Below the pieces are notes generated by a model that did not search any database, had not been told where the DNA came from, and saw only the letters and a list, made by a program, of their open reading frames with translations. A program made the translations under genes and the position numbers. Shown one piece after another: positions 38,351 to 48,261 of a stretch of 64,000 bases of DNA. The stretch is from Petunia secreta. Taxonomy: Eukaryota; Streptophyta; Magnoliopsida; Solanales; Solanaceae. Within the stretch, counting starts at the first letter, position 1. Each line of letters begins with the position of its first letter. The DNA lies in assembly GCA_029990175.1 (NCBI GenBank), contig JARKIP010000038.1, forward strand, positions 28,279,501 through 28,343,500, read 5' to 3'.

Positions 38351-41329
38351 GGAATTTTTACACAAAAGTACAATTTTTAGAATATAATTACCAAACATAG
38401 AAATATTTTAGCAAAATTATCCATTATAGAGGAAAGGAGAATTTAATTACAAACACATCAAAAACATAGCAATATTTTTCCATAACATACCAAACCCTTA
38501 CATTCTTCTTCCTATTTCCCCCACTATCACTTTTGCTCTTCCCATTCCCCCCTATTTCACTTTTCCTCTTACCATTTCTCCCAATTTTACTTGTACTCCT
38601 CCCATTTCCTCCAATTTCACTTTTCTAGCCACTATTTCCCCCAATTTCACTTTTACTCCTCCCATCTCACCCAATTTCACTTTTCCTCATCCCATCCTCA
38701 CTGTATCTCGTTGTATCTCACTGTATCTCGATGTTTCTCAACTACCAACTATCTCGTTTCTCATTGTATCTCAACTACCAACCACCTCGTATATAACCGT
38801 ATCTCGCCTACCAACCATATCGTATCTCATTGTATCTCAACTACCAACCACCTCGTATCTAACTGTTTCTCGCCTACCAACCACATCGTATCTCATCGTA
38901 TCTCATTGTATCTCATTGTATCTCAACTACCAACCACCTCGTATCTAACCGTGTCTAGCATACCAACCACATCGTATCTCATTGTATCTCAACTACCAAC
39001 TACCTCGTAACTAACTGTTTCTCGCCTACCAACCACATCGTATCTCATTGTATTTCACTGTATCTCAACTACCAACCACCTCGTATCTAACTGTATCTCG
39101 CCTACCAACCACATTATATCTCATTGTATCTCAACTAACAACCACCTCGTATCTAACCGTATCTCGTCTACCAACCAAATCGTATCTCACTGTGTCTCAA
39201 CTACCAATCACCTCGTATCTAATCGTATCTCGCCTACCAACCAAATCGTAACTACCAACCACCTCGTATCTAATCGTATCACGCCTATCAACCACATCGT
39301 ATCTCATTGTATCTCATTGTATCTCACTGTATCTCAACTACCAACCACCTCGTATCCAACCGTATCTCGCCTACAAACCACATCGTATCTCAACTACCAA
39401 CCACCTCGTATCTAACCGTATCTCGTTGTATCTCACTGTATCTCGATGTTTCTCAACTACCAACTACCTCGTATCTCATTGTATCTTTTCGTATCTCACT
39501 GTATATGCATTGTTCTGCACCGTATCTAATTATTTCTAAACTGTATCTAGTTGTTTTTGACTGTTTTAGCATTTGTTTCATCCCGTTTGTGCGTTGTTTC
39601 TCACTGTTTCTAAACTATTTTACCTTTTTTGCATTGTTTCACATTAATTTTTACATTTTGTTTCAGACTTTTTCACTATCTGTTTTAGAATGTTTCAGCG
39701 CTGTATCTGCACTATTTTTGCTTCGTATCGAACTGTATCTAATTATTTCTGCACCGTTTCAGATTGTGTTCAGCACTGTATCTAACTGTTCTGCACCGTT
39801 TCAGGTTGTGTTCAGCATTATATCTAACTATTTTTGCACCGTATCTAACTATTTCAGATCCGTATCTAACAGTTAGAACGGGTTTCAGATTGTTTCAGCA
39901 CCATTTCAGGCTGTGTCAGATTGTTTCAACAATTATTTCAGATTGTTTCATCGATGTTTTAGTAAAACGGAGGCGGAGTAGCATCAAAAATATAATCGAC
40001 TGGGTTATCTTCTAACCATTTCCCTTTTTTAACCTCTGCAAATGAATAGTTATAAATTGATAAATTGTGATAAGCACCCAAAAGGAAAAAAAAAAGAGGC
40101 AGATGATGTTTGCTATCATTAGGCACGGATGCACGGTGGCTAAATTATCTGCTTTTTTTCCATTCCTAGTATCTGAACAAGAATTGAACATAGTAGCACT
40201 ACTTGCTGAAGTAAAGCTAGCATCAGCTGCATTAATAAGATACAGATCCGAACACACCCATAAACAAACAAATACAGATCAGAACACAGGTAGAACAAAA
40301 TTTCTGTTATTATCAGCACCTCATGTGCGCTCCAATACACAGCCAATATAAAATGACATATCAAAACCACCAGAAAAAACAGAAATTTTGAATATATAAA
40401 CAAAAGCAGGAACACCACTTCGAGCAAAATAGACAATGACATGCATTACTGCCAAAGGTTTGACTGACACTGCTTGCGGAATTTAGTTGGGTAACAAACA
40501 AGTTTGATCTTTTTACTCTATCAGTAATATTTCACATTTCTTGCTCAGATGTGTTTAAAGTTAAGATTGAGGCAATAACTCCTCTGACTATGTGAAAGCA
40601 GACAAAAGAACTAGAAAATCGGACAAATGCCAATCATTAAACGACTTACAGTACATGAATCTTCAGAAATGCATTATGTACAATTTTTATTCAATGTTCT
40701 TTTCGGAACTTCAATGGTGCTCACTATGATCATCCTCACATTCTTCAGTTACCGAATTTTCAAAAATAAGAAACATCATACAGGGGAGGCAGCGGTGATA
40801 CTGGGTATCGGAGTAGTGACAAACGCCGGGATTCTGGTCGGAAAAGCCTATCGACAGTCGCCCACTCTGCCCCATCACCATGGTGTTAGATTTGACTGAA
40901 AGCACCACCACCGCCACTCCCCTAACCACAAGCATTTCAGTATCCTAGCCGCGTTACCAGAAACTGAATCCCACGCGCCACCGTCAACCGCATTGCTCTC
41001 TGTTTCCTCATCGTCCTCATCTTCTTCATCGTCGGCTCGTTTAATTCCTACAATTCCGTAACGGCCTCCGCCTCCTCTTGTTAAATTTTGTGGGTGATGG
41101 CGCTGGGTGTGGGGGGGGGAGGGGTGGGGTGATGGCTACGTGGGTTATATGTAATTTAGGAAGTAAGAGAAAGTAAAGGTGAGAGTAAAGATGAGAGGTG
41201 TTAGTAATTTGGGAAAAAAAAGGTGAAATGTGTTAGGCAAAATATTGCTATGCCTTGTAATTTGGAAAATTTTGCTACTATTTTTTTTGTAATTAAAGGT
41301 ACAAATTTGTATATTTGCGTAAAAAATCC
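38351..41329. mobile_element. Mutator-like element nested in the LTR, probably with captured sequence
   Basis: Perfect 9-bp target duplication TTTAATATA (38342-38350 and 41330-41338). Terminal inverted repeats begin GGAATTTTTACACAAAAGTA on the left and, in reverse complement, GGATTTTTTACGCAAATATA on the right; similarity extends to about 100 bp. There is no transposase. The left third is a minisatellite (38690-39540). The right third (about 40000-41100) has a more gene-like composition and short hydrophobic open frames on both strands, which could be a captured host fragment, but I cannot identify it. Confidence 0.75.
38690..39540. repeat. minisatellite of TATCTCA/CTACCAACCAC units
   Basis: More than a dozen alternating units: CTACCAACCACCTCGTATCT followed by AACCGTATCTCGC, and CTACCAACCACATCGTATCT followed by CATTGTATCTCAA. 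The basic period is about 33 bp with a higher-order period of about 66 bp. It fades into scattered CTGTATCTAACTGTTTCTGCACC phrases up to about 39960. Confidence 0.85.
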
Positions 41330-41387
41330 TTTAATATAGTCCAAATTATTTTATGGATATAAATCTATTAAAATTTAATTGTCTACG

Positions 41388-41870
41388 GTTGCATTCATGA
41401 TTTAGGTTAGTTTCTCTTAAGATAAGAAATTTTGATCTGAGTGGCCAGCTCATGCAAAGGTACACCCATAACTAACAATGGCGTGCAAAATTAGCTATGT
41501 GTGCACATTTCCCAAAATTTATTTAATCATCTCGTATTTGAAGTTTCTGGACTGATTAATCTGGATTACTATTGTGTATGGTCCACTAAAAGAGGTATAT
41601 CCAACGAGAATTTCTCCATTATATTCCTAAACTTGAACCTTAAACTTCTTGGATTGAATTTTGGATAAATGGGTAGCTTTATAAAAATAGTTGCTTAAAA
41701 TAATATGTATGAGATATACACATAATATACATGAAATATATAAAAAGTAGTATTTTTTTATTTAAGAAGTTTAGCCATTGTTCTAACAGCTAAATTATCC
41801 TAAATCATATTAAGACCTCCATTAATTGATTACAAACGTTGCCTTCATATTTTAGGAAATCTAAATCTAG
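41388..41870. repeat. right half of the local duplication flanking the LTR element
   Basis: After GTTGCATTCATGATTTAGG (continuation of the LTR-element target), sequence from about 41418 repeats 31070-31444. It has the same beginning (AATTTTGATCTGAGTGGCC) and the same end (CCTCCATTAATTGATTACAAAC), and then continues GTTGCCTTCATATTTTAGG, matching the target continuation. The middle parts differ. Confidence 0.55.
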
Positions 41871-41900
41871 AATAATTAATAGGAAAGTCTCATGAATTCT

Positions 41901-41902
<2 letters not shown>

Positions 41903-41938
<36 letters not shown>
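41903..41938. repeat. (CA)n microsatellite upstream of actin
   Basis: About 18 uninterrupted CA dinucleotides roughly 190 bp upstream of the actin leader-intron donor. Confidence 0.95.
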
Positions 41939-41943
<5 letters not shown>

Positions 41944-42129
41944 CTGTTTCCGTTTCAATATTTTTCTCTAACCCTGCTTTAGCCCTTAAATGTGCATTTG
42001 TATACACGTATAAGGCAATGCATGATCCCGTGATCCGAACTTGCCGTTTCCTTTCTTCTTTTTCTTTCACTCCCTCCTTCTCACAACCATTGTAAAATTT
42101 TCTTTTCACTCGTTATACGCAAATTAAAG

Positions 42130-42793
42130 GTGAGAACAACGATTATTTTAAACATATTTCTTTTGTTCATTCTATTACATGCTCTAGAGCTTAAATTAAG
42201 TTGAGTGCATTTCTGTAAGTAATTCATTTTCTGAAATGTGAATCATTTATATTAGTAAGATTTTACTGGTCCTTTTGTTATGCATTCGTTTTCCCATTAG
42301 GTACAATTTTATAATTCAGCCAGCACGTATGTTGTCTGCATGCATGATAAGTAACAAATAGTGCAATCGGTTTACCTATTACGTATGATAATTGTTTGTC
42401 CATTTCCCATCCTTATTATTATTATTATTATTATTTCACACAGCTTGATAATTATGGTTGGTGAAATTTATGCTGCTTCTCTAAATGTGCTGGGCGGATC
42501 TAGTATAGAGCTTATGGGTTCATCCAAATGCAACAACTATGGCGCGGCCCATGCATGTGTTAAAAGATTCATTAGATAAGTACAAATAATAGATCTTCTT
42601 GCACCCAGTAAATCAAATGAGTTGTGGTAGAATACCGAATTCGAACCCATAATGTTCAATTCCTGGATCCGACTCTGTGCACGTGCTACTAACTTGGAGC
42701 CGTAGTGTTTTTTGGGATGTCTTCCGTGAAAATCAGAACGTGCATTGTCAATGATACTTTGTCTTGTTGCTAACTTGTTAATTTCTTTTACAG
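42130..42793 (+). promoter_or_regulatory. actin leader intron (5' UTR)
   Basis: A GT donor at TTAAAG|GTGAGA (42130) and an AG acceptor at TTTTACAG (42793), nine bases before the ATG, define a 664-bp intron in the 5' UTR. Plant actin genes characteristically carry such a leader intron close to the start codon, often boosting expression. The transcription start should lie between the CA repeat and 42129. No TATA box was chosen with confidence. Confidence 0.75.
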
Positions 42794-42802
42794 TTGTAAA
42801 AA

Positions 42803-44656
42803 ATGGCAGACGTTGATGACATTCAACCTCTTGTTTGTGATAATGGAACCGGCATGGTCAAGGTAATGAATTTAGTGTCAGTTGTTAACGTTTTATTTCC
42901 ATGTTCCTTGTTTATCCTTATTGTTTATCTTTTCTATGAAACGGAAGCAATAAATGGTCAAAGAAGTTCCAAAATCCTATTCTTAGATGTAGTTTGTTTT
43001 TCTTATATAGGCTGGTTTTGCTGGAGATGATGCCCCAAGGGCTGTTTTTCCAAGTATTGTTGGACGTCCTCGTCACACTGGAGTGATGGTAGGGATGGGG
43101 CAGAAGGATGCCTATGTTGGCGATGAGGCCCAGTCAAAACGTGGTATTCTGACATTGAAGTATCCTATTGAACACGGTATAGTGAATAACTGGGATGACA
43201 TGGAGAAGATTTGGCATCACACCTTCTACAATGAGCTTCGAGTTGCTCCAGAAGAGCATCCTGTTCTGCTCACTGAAGCACCTCTCAATCCAAAGGCCAA
43301 TCGTGAAAAAATGACTCAAATAATGTTCGAAACCTTTAACTGCCCCGCAATGTATGTTGCAATTCAAGCTGTTCTGTCTTTATATGCTAGTGGTCGTACT
43401 ACTGGTAAGACATTCACATTCTGCACTTCCTTTTCCTCGTTCATCGGTTTGTTCGATATGTCTATAATCAAGTCCAGTTCAAACTAGAAATTGATCTCAT
43501 GGATATTGGTATTTGTGTCAACCAATAAAGGTTATATGACTTACAATGACTCCTTTGTTGATGATAGATGATTGTGATTGTCATTATTTATTACTGATAA
43601 TTGTGATATGGATGGAGAAGTATTGGAGAAAATGAGGAAATTTATGGAATGAATCTACTCTTTGTAACAAGTGAAGTATTAATTGATCTAGGTAATTGAA
43701 CTAAATATCATGGTGAATAAATGAACATAAATAAATTTTCTGCAGATAGTTAGGAAGAGTAACTTAGGGTGGTTCATTTATTCAAATTTGTGCGGATGTT
43801 AATGTGAAGTATACTGAGGGTCATGTATGATTTTTCTCTTCCTGAACTCTATGTGGTTTCTTGTAGGAATTGTTTTGGATTCTGGAGATGGTGTTAGCCA
43901 CACAGTTCCTATCTATGAAGGTTATGCACTTCCTCATGCAATCCTACGTCTTGACCTTGCCGGCCGTGACCTCACTGAGCATTTGGCAAAAATCCTCACT
44001 GAGCGTGGATACTCATTCACCACCACTGCTGAGAAGGAAATTGTTAGGGACATGAAGGAGAAACTGGCATACATTGCTCTTGATTTTGAGCAGGAGATGG
44101 AAATGGTTAAGTCAAGCAGTAATGTTGAGAAGAACTTTGAACTGCCAGATGGACAAGTGATTACCATTGGATCTGAGCGTTTCCGATGTCCAGAAGTGCT
44201 TTTCCAGCCTTCCACTATTGGAATGGAAGCTGCTGGTATCCATGAGACAACATACAATTCTATAATGAAGTGCGACGTAGATATCAGGAAGGATCTCTAC
44301 GGGAACATTGTACTTAGTGGTGGATCCACTATGTTTCCTGGTATTGCTGACAGAATGAGCAAGGAAATCACTGCCTTAGCGCCTAGCAGCATGAAGATTA
44401 AGGTTGTGGCTCCCCCTGAAAGGAAGTATAGTGTATGGATAGGAGGTTCCATCTTGGCATCCCTCAGTACCTTCCAGCAGGTAACCATTTCTACTCAATG
44501 TTAAACCGGTGGCTACTTTAATTTTCAAACAGTTTACTCATTAGGCATGTTTTTAATGATGCTAAACATAAATGTTTCTTTGAAATGTAGATGTGGATCG
44601 CTAAGGCGGAGTTCGATGAGTCTGGCCCCTCAATCGTGCATCGCAAGTGCTTCTGA
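42803..44656 (+). CDS. actin, complete, four coding exons
   Basis: Encodes the filament-forming ATPase of the cytoskeleton. Exons 42803-42862, 43011-43404, 43867-44480 and 44591-44656 have GT-AG joints that keep frame and give 377 residues, the standard plant actin length. Intron positions (after residue 20, within the Gly of RTTG, and before the final 21-residue exon) are those conserved in plant actins. Canonical signatures are present: [49 protein letters not shown] and the C-terminal SIVHRKCF. Compared with the usual plant sequence (recalled) it has many substitutions in subdomain 4 and after, such as [20 protein letters not shown] and [16 protein letters not shown], so it is a divergent isovariant, perhaps tissue-restricted. 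No lesion was seen. Confidence 0.97.
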
Positions 44657-45438
44657 TCAGAACAAAGATAATCTCTCTGTGATGGCTATGCCTATGCTCT
44701 TTTTGTTTTTTTTCTATAGCAGTATTAGATAGTTATTTGATGGTTGATGTTCTACTTTTATTTGGTTGTCAATGATAATGTAGTCACATTTCCATGTCCT
44801 CATTTTTTTTCCGTGTTTAGTCCAGTAACATTGTAAGAGGACCAATGTAATAAGTTGTTCAATTCAGTTGAAGTGTTCTTTTTGTTATGCGATGTTCAAG
44901 GAAGCTCTGATGTTTTTCATGGTTTTTAATAGGCCTAGCATTCCCATCCTTATTTACTTATTATTGGGGATTGTATTTTGGAGGCCTGAATATTGTTTAG
45001 GCTTGAAAGTAAGTCATTCAAATACTTAATTGTGTTCAATTCCATATTAAAAGAATGGAGTTCTGATCCCTGGTCTTGTACTTTGCAAGGGATCGGACAA
45101 AGAATGCCACCTATGACACAACATTTGGGGCCTCAAGTAATCCTAGTTGGGATAAGCCCTTATGTGTGAGTTTAGCCAAGTAAATCTGTTTCTCTTTTTC
45201 CAGGATTTAGAAAGTCAAAACGAAATTCAAGTTCAGCAAGTTTTTTTTTTTTTTTTTTTTGAATTTCCTCGAGGACATGTTTGAGTGTTCTTTAGAAATT
45301 GAGAAGAAAAAAGGAATTTGATTGTATTTTGTCTTGGAGGTATAAGACATGTGTTATTCTTTTGGCAATAGTAGATATTTTATTAAGGTGGCATTACATC
45401 AGGAGTAGTAGCAGCATTTTGAGCGCTGGGAGAGTTTA
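44657..45438. other. actin 3' flank
   Basis: Probable 3' UTR to about 44860, with AATGTAATAAG near 44845 as a plausible polyadenylation region. Beyond that is ordinary AT-rich sequence with a T-run at 45241-45260. No gene is seen. Confidence 0.5.
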
Positions 45439-45626
45439 GAGGGTGTTTGGATTAGCTTTTAAAAATGTGCTTTTAAGCTAATCTAACTTTTAGCTTTTAG
45501 CTTTTTTTCTACTTTTTTGGCTTAAAAGCACACTTTGTTTTTGCCAAACACTTTAAAAACTAAAAAAAGTGCTTAAAAGCTTTTTTGGCGTAAAAGCACC
45601 TAAAATAAGTCAATCCAAACAAGCTC
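45439..45626. mobile_element. Tourist-like MITE (PIF/Harbinger type), 188 bp
   Basis: Ends are GAGGGTGTTTGG and CCAAACAAGCTC (10 of 12 complementary positions), flanked by TTA on both sides (45436-45438 and 45627-45629), the 3-bp duplication of PIF/Harbinger elements. The interior is rich in AAAAGC/GCTTTT and self-complementary. Confidence 0.65.
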
Positions 45627-45655
45627 TTAGTACTGATAAGTTTCCAAGGGTAGAC

Positions 45656-45840
45656 TTTTGAAAATAGCCTAACTACTCTATCCCTACCGTGGTCCGCCGG
45701 AGCTTACCCCTAAAGCAGTTCAAACTAATAATATGGGTCTAGTTAATATTAGGTCTATCCACATTATCAATTTGAACTGCTTTACGGGTAAGTTCTGGCA
45801 GACGGCGGTAGGGATAGAGTAGTTAGGCTATTTTCAAAAA
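45656..45840. repeat. foldback element with about 75-bp arms
   Basis: The left arm starts TTTTGAAAATAGCCTAACTA. The right arm ends TAGTTAGGCTATTTTCAAAA, and the two pair along about 75 bp with few mismatches, leaving a loop of about 35 bases near TATGGGTCTAGTTAATATTA. It is either a MITE or a locus producing a long stem-loop RNA. Confidence 0.75.
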
Positions 45841-46054
45841 TATTTGGATGCCTCCTAAAATATAACAGACACTGAATTTTTGACTAGACACTTTCAAAAA
45901 CCATATTTTCATTTAGATTACTTGAGAAAAATCATATTTGATGGCACTCTACTTCAATATGTGTGACACTTGGAAGAAAACCTACATGTTAAATATTTAA
46001 TACGACACAATCTAATCTTTGAGATGACAACATTGAATAGTCACCTTATATAAA

Positions 46055-46276
46055 ATAATACTTTTTTTATTTCAGTTTATGTGAACATATTTTTTTAATA
46101 CATTTCAAAAGAAATAACTACTTTCTAAATTTAGAAACAATTTAATTTCGAATTAACTACTGTACCTTTAATGAGATGATTTGTATCCACACAAATACTT
46201 ATTTTGGACTGCAAGTTTCAAAAGTTTTTAACTTTATGTCAAGTCAAACATGTTCACATAAATTGAAATGGATTAT
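46055..46276. mobile_element. Stowaway-like MITE upstream of the plastid-protein exon
   Basis: The left end TTTCAGTTTATGTGAACATA is inverted at the right end (ATGTTCACATAAATTGAAATG). About 220 bp with an AT-rich non-coding interior. Confidence 0.6.
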
Positions 46277-46439
46277 CAGGAGAGAATAAAAACTTAAGTT
46301 AGGCCGAAGTGTCGCTGAATAGAAAGAGAGGAGCAAAGTGTACAAATTTAAACTTGAGGTGGGTAAACTTCCCAACTTCCAAGTACAGGTCTTTCCACAA
46401 AATGGAATAAACTGCCAAAAAATTCAGATTATTTTGACA

Positions 46440-46975
46440 ATGGGAACTTCTTGCTTGTGTTCAATTCTCCATAAAATTCCACTAAATTATCCATACTGTA
46501 CGGTCAGTTATTGTCCAAAACAACTGCCACCAACTACCACAAGTGTCAGTAGTAATAATGTCTGTCATGAAAAACAGACATGTCTGTCTGTTATACAACG
46601 ACAACAACATACTCGGTGTGATCCTACAAGTAGACTCTGGGGTGGAGGATGGGGCGTACGCAGACCTTACTCCACACAAAATCCTGTAACTGCTGCAATA
46701 CTGGCAGCAGCTGCAGCAGCATGTGTAATGATAGTTGCTGTGAATGGTGTGGAAGCAGCTGAGATTGGAACACAACAAGAAATAAATGGAGAGACACTTT
46801 CAAACATACCACAATTATTGTCTGGTGAATGTGTTGATGGTAATAAAGATTGCAAGAAAGCAAGGATTCAACGACCAAAATCAAGACAAGCAGAGACTTG
46901 TACTGTTAAATGTGTAAATACTTGTATTCGTGGTGGACTTGGATCTCCTGGTGAAGGTCCTCTTAATGTTAGAAG
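46440..46975 (+). CDS. duplicated first exon of the plastid protein gene, with in-frame SINE piece
   Basis: Open for 178 codons from ATG 46440 to a donor at AGAAG|GTAC, ending in the same phase as the sister exon at 48362. It encodes a transit-peptide-like N-terminus, a hydrophobic stretch (TAAILAAAAAACVMIVAV) with VEA-A, a typical thylakoid-lumen cleavage site, and then the Cys-rich region with C-x3-C-x3-C-IRGG. No exon 2 follows before the second copy. It is therefore either an orphan exon or an alternative first exon that skips the second copy and splices in frame to 52267. Relative to the sister, 75 extra bases (46601-46675) add 25 residues of SINE origin between the chloroplast-targeting part and the hydrophobic segment. 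An upstream frame-compatible start (46338) is not favoured because the sister gene starts at the matching Met. Confidence 0.6.
46601..46675 (+). mobile_element. Au-like SINE fragment exonised in frame
   Basis: Contains ACAACAACATACTCGGTGTG, then a GGGGTGGAGGATGGGG block, then GTACGCAGACCTTACTCC, the Au SINE order. The sister exon (near 48525) lacks it and reads straight through from CAGCAACAA to AATCCT. The length of 75 bp keeps the reading frame, and no stop codon is introduced. Confidence 0.75.
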
Positions 46976-47200
46976 GTACTCCCTCCATCTCAGTTTATGT
47001 GATATTGGCTGGACATAAATACGTAGTAAACTAAGACACTTGAAACTTGCAGTCTTAAAATGTCATAACATTTGTGTGGCTATGAAAGATTCCTGTTAAA
47101 GGTAAATGAGAAATTCAAGTTAAATTGTTTCCGAATGTGACATTCTTTTTGTACTGGACTACTAAGGAAATTGTATCATTCTTTTTGGAAAGGAGTATGG
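46976..47200. mobile_element. Stowaway-like MITE starting at the splice donor (unit 1)
   Basis: The intron begins GTACTCCCTCCATCTCAGTT, the TIR of a Stowaway-type MITE with its TA target, and the element ends near CTTTTTGGAAAGGAGTA. The second unit has the same arrangement (48820-49040, GTATTCCCTC), so the insertion preceded the duplication. Everything in the intron from donor position +3 onward derives from the MITE. Confidence 0.6.
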
Positions 47201-48261
47201 TTTGCATGTAATTCCACGAAATTGACTACAGAAGCCTTCGTTGAAATTCATGATTTACCCTATTCCTTTTGATTGTTGCCTATGGATTATAAGCACGTGT
47301 TATTAGATTGAAGTATGAGTACCGGTTGTTCTTTGTGTATATGTATAAGTTCTAGGGGAGATAAATGTTTCCCTTTTTATTTGCTAAACTAAGAACTTCA
47401 GATTAGAAAGACTAGCTAAGAGAGGCACCCAAGAGTGTGGCATAGTGCTCAATGAGGAGAACCATAAGGTCTCAGGTTCAAATCTCATATGCCTAAGGGC
47501 AGAGTTAACTGGTACATGTGCTGGTGGGAAATAGCAGTTACCTGGTAGAATGGTCGAGATGCTTTTACAATGCCCCTTGTATACAAAATAAGATGTTGTG
47601 GTTTCGTAGTTATGTTTGTTCTATGTCTTTATTACTAGAAGCTATTCCGCTGTAGCACAGGTTAAGATGAAAAGAAGATATTTAGCAATTTATTACTAGA
47701 AGCAATATTTTCTGAGTTATTTGAAAATACTATCCAATATTCTATAAAGGGGAAAAAAAAAGAAAAGGAAAGTGGAGGTAAGAAGATCATAGAACTTATT
47801 GATTTTCTAACCCTTGAAACAGCTCAAGGGCCAAAATTCAAGAATTGGAGTCTAAATCTTATAAAGTTGTTTTCCTCCTGATACACGTCCAGAATGATTC
47901 AAGAATGGGCCTGAGCGACACAAGTATATTATTTGCAAGCATATATAAGATGCCAAACTAGGCTGAATTCTCACTGTGTCTACCTTTGATTGGTCTAGAG
48001 ATATTAAGAAACTCCTGATAATACTGAAGTTGAGATCATGTCATGCTAAAGATAGATTACTGAGGGAAAGATGCAACAGTGGATGTCTTAAGTTCTTCTT
48101 CAGGCACCATTATGTCAATTCTCGTTGGACTGTCATGCTAAAGATAGATAAAGAGGGAATGCTACAAAGTTGAGTGTCTCAAGTTTCTTCCTCAGGCACC
48201 ATTTCTCAAAGACCCGTTAGGACTGATTATTGTCCTAACTACCAAATAGGAGAACAGATGA

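Larger units (their letters stand above)
31445..41387 (-). mobile_element. decayed Ty3/gypsy-type LTR element, both LTRs invaded
   Basis: Oriented on the minus strand: 5' LTR at 37552-41387, 3' LTR at 31445-32627. After removing later insertions the LTRs are about 840 bp each. On the minus strand they start TGTAAAC (CGTAGAC in the 5' copy). The primer site lies at 37529-37548 (minus TTGGCATGCCCGATGGGAC). A purine tract TTAGGGGATATT adjoins the 3' LTR. The flanks ATTGC (31440-31444) and GTTGC (41388-41392) fit a 5-bp duplication with one change. Only a broken gag is left; no pol was found, and 32.6-36.1 kb is non-coding. Confidence 0.75.
37552..41387 (-). repeat. 5' LTR carrying a 2979-bp Mutator-like insertion
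   Basis: The LTR sequence runs 37552-38350 and resumes at 41339-41387. The part between is a separate element (38351-41329) flanked by TTTAATATA on both sides. Removing the insert and one duplication gives about 848 bp, close to the sister LTR. Confidence 0.75.
46270..48245 (+). repeat. tandem duplication, unit 1 (plastid-protein exon 1 and flanks)
   Basis: Matches 48262-49985 in order: the CAGGTCTTTCCACAAA leader, exon 1, the MITE at the splice donor, a block with AGGCACCCAAG.GTGTG, and the GATAATACTGAAGTTGAGATC block through AGGACTGATTATTGT. Moderate divergence and indels show that the duplication is not recent. It covers only exon 1 and the start of intron 1, not exons 2 and 3. Confidence 0.8.

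Noticed and set aside
38591..39876. Three plus-strand frames encoding repeated Leu-Pro-Thr-Thr-Ser-Tyr units
   Set aside because: The repeat is nucleotide-level (minisatellite) and the frame is lost between blocks. No splice logic links them, and it lies in a non-autonomous element.
43934..44257. 107-codon antisense frame inside actin exon 3
   Set aside because: A shadow of the conserved actin codons; the sense-strand assignment is certain.
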